Of a DNA stretch of 23,705 bases, positions 21,414 through 23,705 are shown one piece after another. Made by a program: the position numbers and the translations under genes. Numbering within the stretch: position 1 is the stretch's first letter; each line of letters opens with the position of its first letter. The notes under the pieces were generated by a model that saw only the letters and a list, made by a program, of their open reading frames with translations, had not been told where the DNA came from and searched no databases. Origin of the DNA: CAYGZC01 sp964354225 (GTDB taxonomy: Bacteria > Bacteroidota > Ignavibacteria > UBA10030 > SZUA-254); assembly GCA_964354225.1 (NCBI GenBank), contig CAYGZC010000231.1:1-23705 (forward strand). The letters are read 5' to 3'.

Positions 21414-21442
21414 TTGGTGTTGTGATTACTTACTCTTATATT
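21414..21442 (+). promoter_or_regulatory. Sigma-70-like promoter upstream of the O-antigen ligase gene
   Basis: TTGGTG (21414-21419) and TATATT (21437-21442) are separated by exactly 17 bases, the same geometry as the sites at 2613 and 15750. Expected start is near 21449, leaving about 27 bases of A-rich leader with no good Shine-Dalgarno before the ATG at 21476. Confidence 0.5.
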
Positions 21443-21475
21443 TGTATCTGATTCAAAAAAGATTATTCAAATACA

Positions 21476-22678
21476 ATGCAATTACGCGAACATCTTACTA
21501 CCGAAAAGTTGAACAAATTCATTGTTGGGTGCCTATTCACAATGGTATTCTGCTCAACCTTTTCAATCGCACTAACACAAATCGCTTACTACACAGTTCT
21601 TGTTATTTGGTTGAGCTTAATCGTAATGAAGAAAGAAAAATTTCAACCGACACCTCTTGATTTGTGGTTTTCATTATACCTGGTCATCGAATTAGTTACA
21701 ACGATTTTTGCATACGATCGTATCGATGCCTTATTACATATTCAAAAACGACTTCTACTTTTACCGATCGTCTACCTCATTTTCCAATATATCGATACAC
21801 GTGAACGGATTATGAGAATACTTATGACATTGTTTATTTCTGCTGCCATTGTAGGTCTTCTAAGTAGTGTCTCGATACTACTTCAGTTCTCAGAATACGC
21901 ACATTATATCAAGCGTTTTGATATTTATAATCACTATATGACCATTGGCGGAATATCTATGTTTATGCTTTTATTGATGATTCCATTTAGTTTGAATCGC
22001 CAGACTACCTTTACCCAAAGAATTCTATTGATAATTGGTGTGGCTGCAATTTTATTTACTCTAATCTTTACTTTTACAAGAAGTTCCTGGCTCGGATTAA
22101 TTACTGGGATCATTGTTCTCGCGATCCTTAGATTTAAAAAACTCCTTTATCTCTTTTTTGTTGTAGTGGCAGGTATTGTAATTTTCGGAAGTCCGGAGCT
22201 GCACGCTCGTTTCCTTTCCATCTTCGATCCTACTGATCCAAGCAATGATCTGCGTCTTAGAATGTGGACCGTTGGTTTAAAAATATTTCAAGACCATCCA
22301 ATCTTAGGCGTCGGTGATATAAGTTTGAATGCATTGAATGACGCATATTCCCAGCACAGAATGGATTTCGGTCATATGCATAATAATTTCGTACAATGGC
22401 TTGTAACTACTGGAACGGTTGGTTTCGTCATTGTTATATTATGGTTTATCAAAATCTGGAATTTGTTTTGGTCAGCATATCGAAAGATGAAAGATGATCG
22501 GCTCTACGGTTCATTCACAGCCGGCGCAGTGGCTGTCTTTGTTGGCTTTCATGTAAATGGTTTGTTCGAATGGAACTTTGGTGACGCTGAAATCTATACA
22601 CTGTTCTGGATCATTGTTGGTCTTGTGCTATCAGTAAGAAAACAGAATGAGGCAGTTTCTCGTCCCCAAACAACATGA
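21476..22678 (+). CDS. O-antigen ligase / polymerase family membrane protein (Wzy_C, WaaL-like)
   Basis: 400-aa polytopic inner-membrane protein with about ten to twelve TM helices. Family hallmarks are the TRSSWLGL motif with R202, and the large periplasmic loop ending HPILGVG (274-280) then GHMHNNFVQWLVTTGTVG (299-316), where H302 corresponds to the conserved loop histidine of WaaL. WaaL transfers undecaprenyl-linked O-antigen to lipid A-core, and Wzy polymerises repeat units. The shared domain does not separate these. Its position between glycosyltransferases, with an MsbA-type exporter in the cluster, fits ligation of a surface glycan. The end overlaps the start of the next gene (ATGA at 22675-22678), so the two are probably cotranslated. 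Confidence 0.87.
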   Translation: MQLREHLTTEKLNKFIVGCLFTMVFCSTFSIALTQIAYYTVLVIWLSLIVMKKEKFQPTPLDLWFSLYLVIELVTTIFAYDRIDALLHIQKRLLLLPIVYLIFQYIDTRERIMRILMTLFISAAIVGLLSSVSILLQFSEYAHYIKRFDIYNHYMTIGGISMFMLLLMIPFSLNRQTTFTQRILLIIGVAAILFTLIFTFTRSSWLGLITGIIVLAILRFKKLLYLFFVVVAGIVIFGSPELHARFLSIFDPTDPSNDLRLRMWTVGLKIFQDHPILGVGDISLNALNDAYSQHRMDFGHMHNNFVQWLVTTGTVGFVIVILWFIKIWNLFWSAYRKMKDDRLYGSFTAGAVAVFVGFHVNGLFEWNFGDAEIYTLFWIIVGLVLSVRKQNEAVSRPQTT

Positions 22679-23705
22679 AGAATCAAAAACTTAATATACT
22701 TTATCTTTGTTCATCTCAAGCTTGGGGTGGGACAGAACTTTTTGCAGTCGACCTAGCAAAAAGTTTTTTGGATCGTGGACACAAAATAATATTTGCGGCA
22801 CATCCCAAAAGTCGGATAATTAGAGAAGCTCAGAATACTGATGTAAAGACCGTACAGATGAATTTCATTCGTCATTTCGACCCGTTCACTGTACTTAAAC
22901 TTATAAAAATACTTCATCAACAGAAAATCGATATTATCCATTGTCATCTTTCTCGGGACCTGGTACATGTATATTGGGCAGTGAAATTCTCTCGAAGGAT
23001 CCCGGTTATTTTACATAAGCATGTGTCGTCCGGTCTTTCAAAAAAAGATTTTTTCCATCGTCAAATATATTCCAAGGTATCGAGAGTTGTCGTATTATCA
23101 AATTTTGTTAGGAGGAGTATAATCGATACCTGCCCCATATCACCTGATAAAGTTGTAATCATCCCTGGTGGTGTGAATCTTAGGGAATATGATGTTGCCC
23201 CGGAGGTTCGTTCCCAGATCAGGAAAGGATGGGAGATCGGAAACGATACTATTGTTTTTGGAACTGTATGCCGAATTGATAAAGCAAAAGGTTTAGAAGA
23301 TGTAGTCCGTGCATTCGCAGAGCTTGTTAAAAATAGATTAAGAGTGCGCTTGGTTATAGTTGGTGAATCTACTATTGGTGGGACAGATTTTAAACCAGAG
23401 TTACAATCACTGATAGAATCCTTAGGGATTGAGAAAGAAGTTATCTTTATCGGTTACCGATCAGATATACCTCAATTATTATCTGCTTTTGATATTTTTA
23501 TTTTAGCGTCTCATGAAGAAGCTTTCGGTTTGGTGTTAATTGAAGCTCTCGCAGCCCGCCTGCCAGTTATAGCAACACGTGCCGGAGGAACCCCCGATAT
23601 CGTCGAAGATGGAGTTTGTGGATTATTAGTCTCGCCTCGAGATCATGAGGGATTATATGCTGTTATGCATCAGATGTTAATGGACGAATCACATCGGAAT
23701 AAATT
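22675..23705 (+). CDS. GT4-family glycosyltransferase (GT-B fold), 3' end beyond window
   Basis: Open from ATG at 22675 to the window edge, 343 codons with no stop; most of a typical 370-400-aa family member is present. The N-terminal domain has LNILYLCSSQAWGGTELFAVDLAKS, with the glycine-rich loop of GT4 enzymes, and DIIHCHLSRD near 86-95. The C-terminal Rossmann domain has GTVCRIDKAKGLEDVVRAF (196-214), VRLVIVGES and VIFIGYRSDIPQLLSAFDIFILAS. The family EX7E motif is E282...E290 (EEAFGLVLIE), followed by GTPDIVEDGVCGLLV. It transfers a sugar from a nucleotide donor with retention, here to a growing surface glycan by context. Coupled to the ligase gene by an ATGA overlap and lacking a Shine-Dalgarno site. 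Confidence 0.93.
   Translation, partial: MKNQKLNILYLCSSQAWGGTELFAVDLAKSFLDRGHKIIFAAHPKSRIIREAQNTDVKTVQMNFIRHFDPFTVLKLIKILHQQKIDIIHCHLSRDLVHVYWAVKFSRRIPVILHKHVSSGLSKKDFFHRQIYSKVSRVVVLSNFVRRSIIDTCPISPDKVVIIPGGVNLREYDVAPEVRSQIRKGWEIGNDTIVFGTVCRIDKAKGLEDVVRAFAELVKNRLRVRLVIVGESTIGGTDFKPELQSLIESLGIEKEVIFIGYRSDIPQLLSAFDIFILASHEEAFGLVLIEALAARLPVIATRAGGTPDIVEDGVCGLLVSPRDHEGLYAVMHQMLMDESHRNK

Noticed and set aside
1..23705. Prophage, integrase, toxin-antitoxin or defence island
   Set aside because: No transposase, integrase, att-like duplication, nuclease/helicase cluster or toxin-antitoxin pair could be recognised on either strand.

Overview
The window is a continuous plus-strand run of genes of moderate, slightly AT-rich composition. 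It most resembles a Gram-negative member of the Bacteroidota/Chlorobiota (FCB) side of the bacterial tree, plausibly an Ignavibacteria-type organism. The reasons are two secreted proteins ending in a type IX secretion (T9SS) C-terminal sorting domain with the NPFNPST signature, envelope/LPS-type genes, and frequent lack of Shine-Dalgarno sites. The species assignment is inference. No tRNA, rRNA, CRISPR array, transposase or integrase was seen, and no gene-free stretch exceeds about 180 bases.

Layout. (1) 2-1336: the 3' part of sppA, a Ser/Lys envelope peptidase. (2) 1516-2535: an exported probable outer-membrane beta-barrel protein ending in Tyr-Tyr-Phe. (3) 2666-15728: an unusual block. Two paralogous transmembrane phosphatases (periplasmic PDZ, polytopic membrane domain, GAF-like domain, SpoIIE/RsbU-type PP2C) flank two paralogous T9SS-exported beta-propeller proteins and an exported TPR-like protein. 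The last phosphatase overlaps the TPR gene. A 9-codon scrap resembling the phosphatase N-terminus overlaps the end of the first phosphatase, suggesting a lost third copy. (4) 15787-23705: an envelope polysaccharide/lipid cluster with an MsbA-type ABC exporter, a family 2 glycosyltransferase, an LtaS/OpgB-type phosphoglycerol-transferase-like enzyme, a second GT2, an O-antigen ligase/polymerase, and a GT4 gene that runs off the window.

The best candidate for an undescribed system is the PDZ-PP2C block. Positive-inside topology puts the PDZ domains outside the cytoplasmic membrane and the phosphatase inside. The proteins could therefore convert an envelope signal, such as a free C-terminus of an unassembled outer-membrane or T9SS protein (DegS-like sensing), into RsbU-like dephosphorylation of a STAS anti-anti-sigma factor. 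The neighbours supply plausible ligands, but no anti-sigma or STAS gene is in the window, so this is a hypothesis.

A second notable feature is that both phosphatases carry, at the same linker inside the GAF-like region, different and unrelated hairpin-forming repeat sequences read through in frame. Immediately upstream of both insertions lies an 81-bp tract about 94% identical between the two genes. Three sigma-70-like promoters with exactly 17-bp spacers were recognised (before 2666, 15787 and 21476). The one at 15787 predicts a leaderless transcript.
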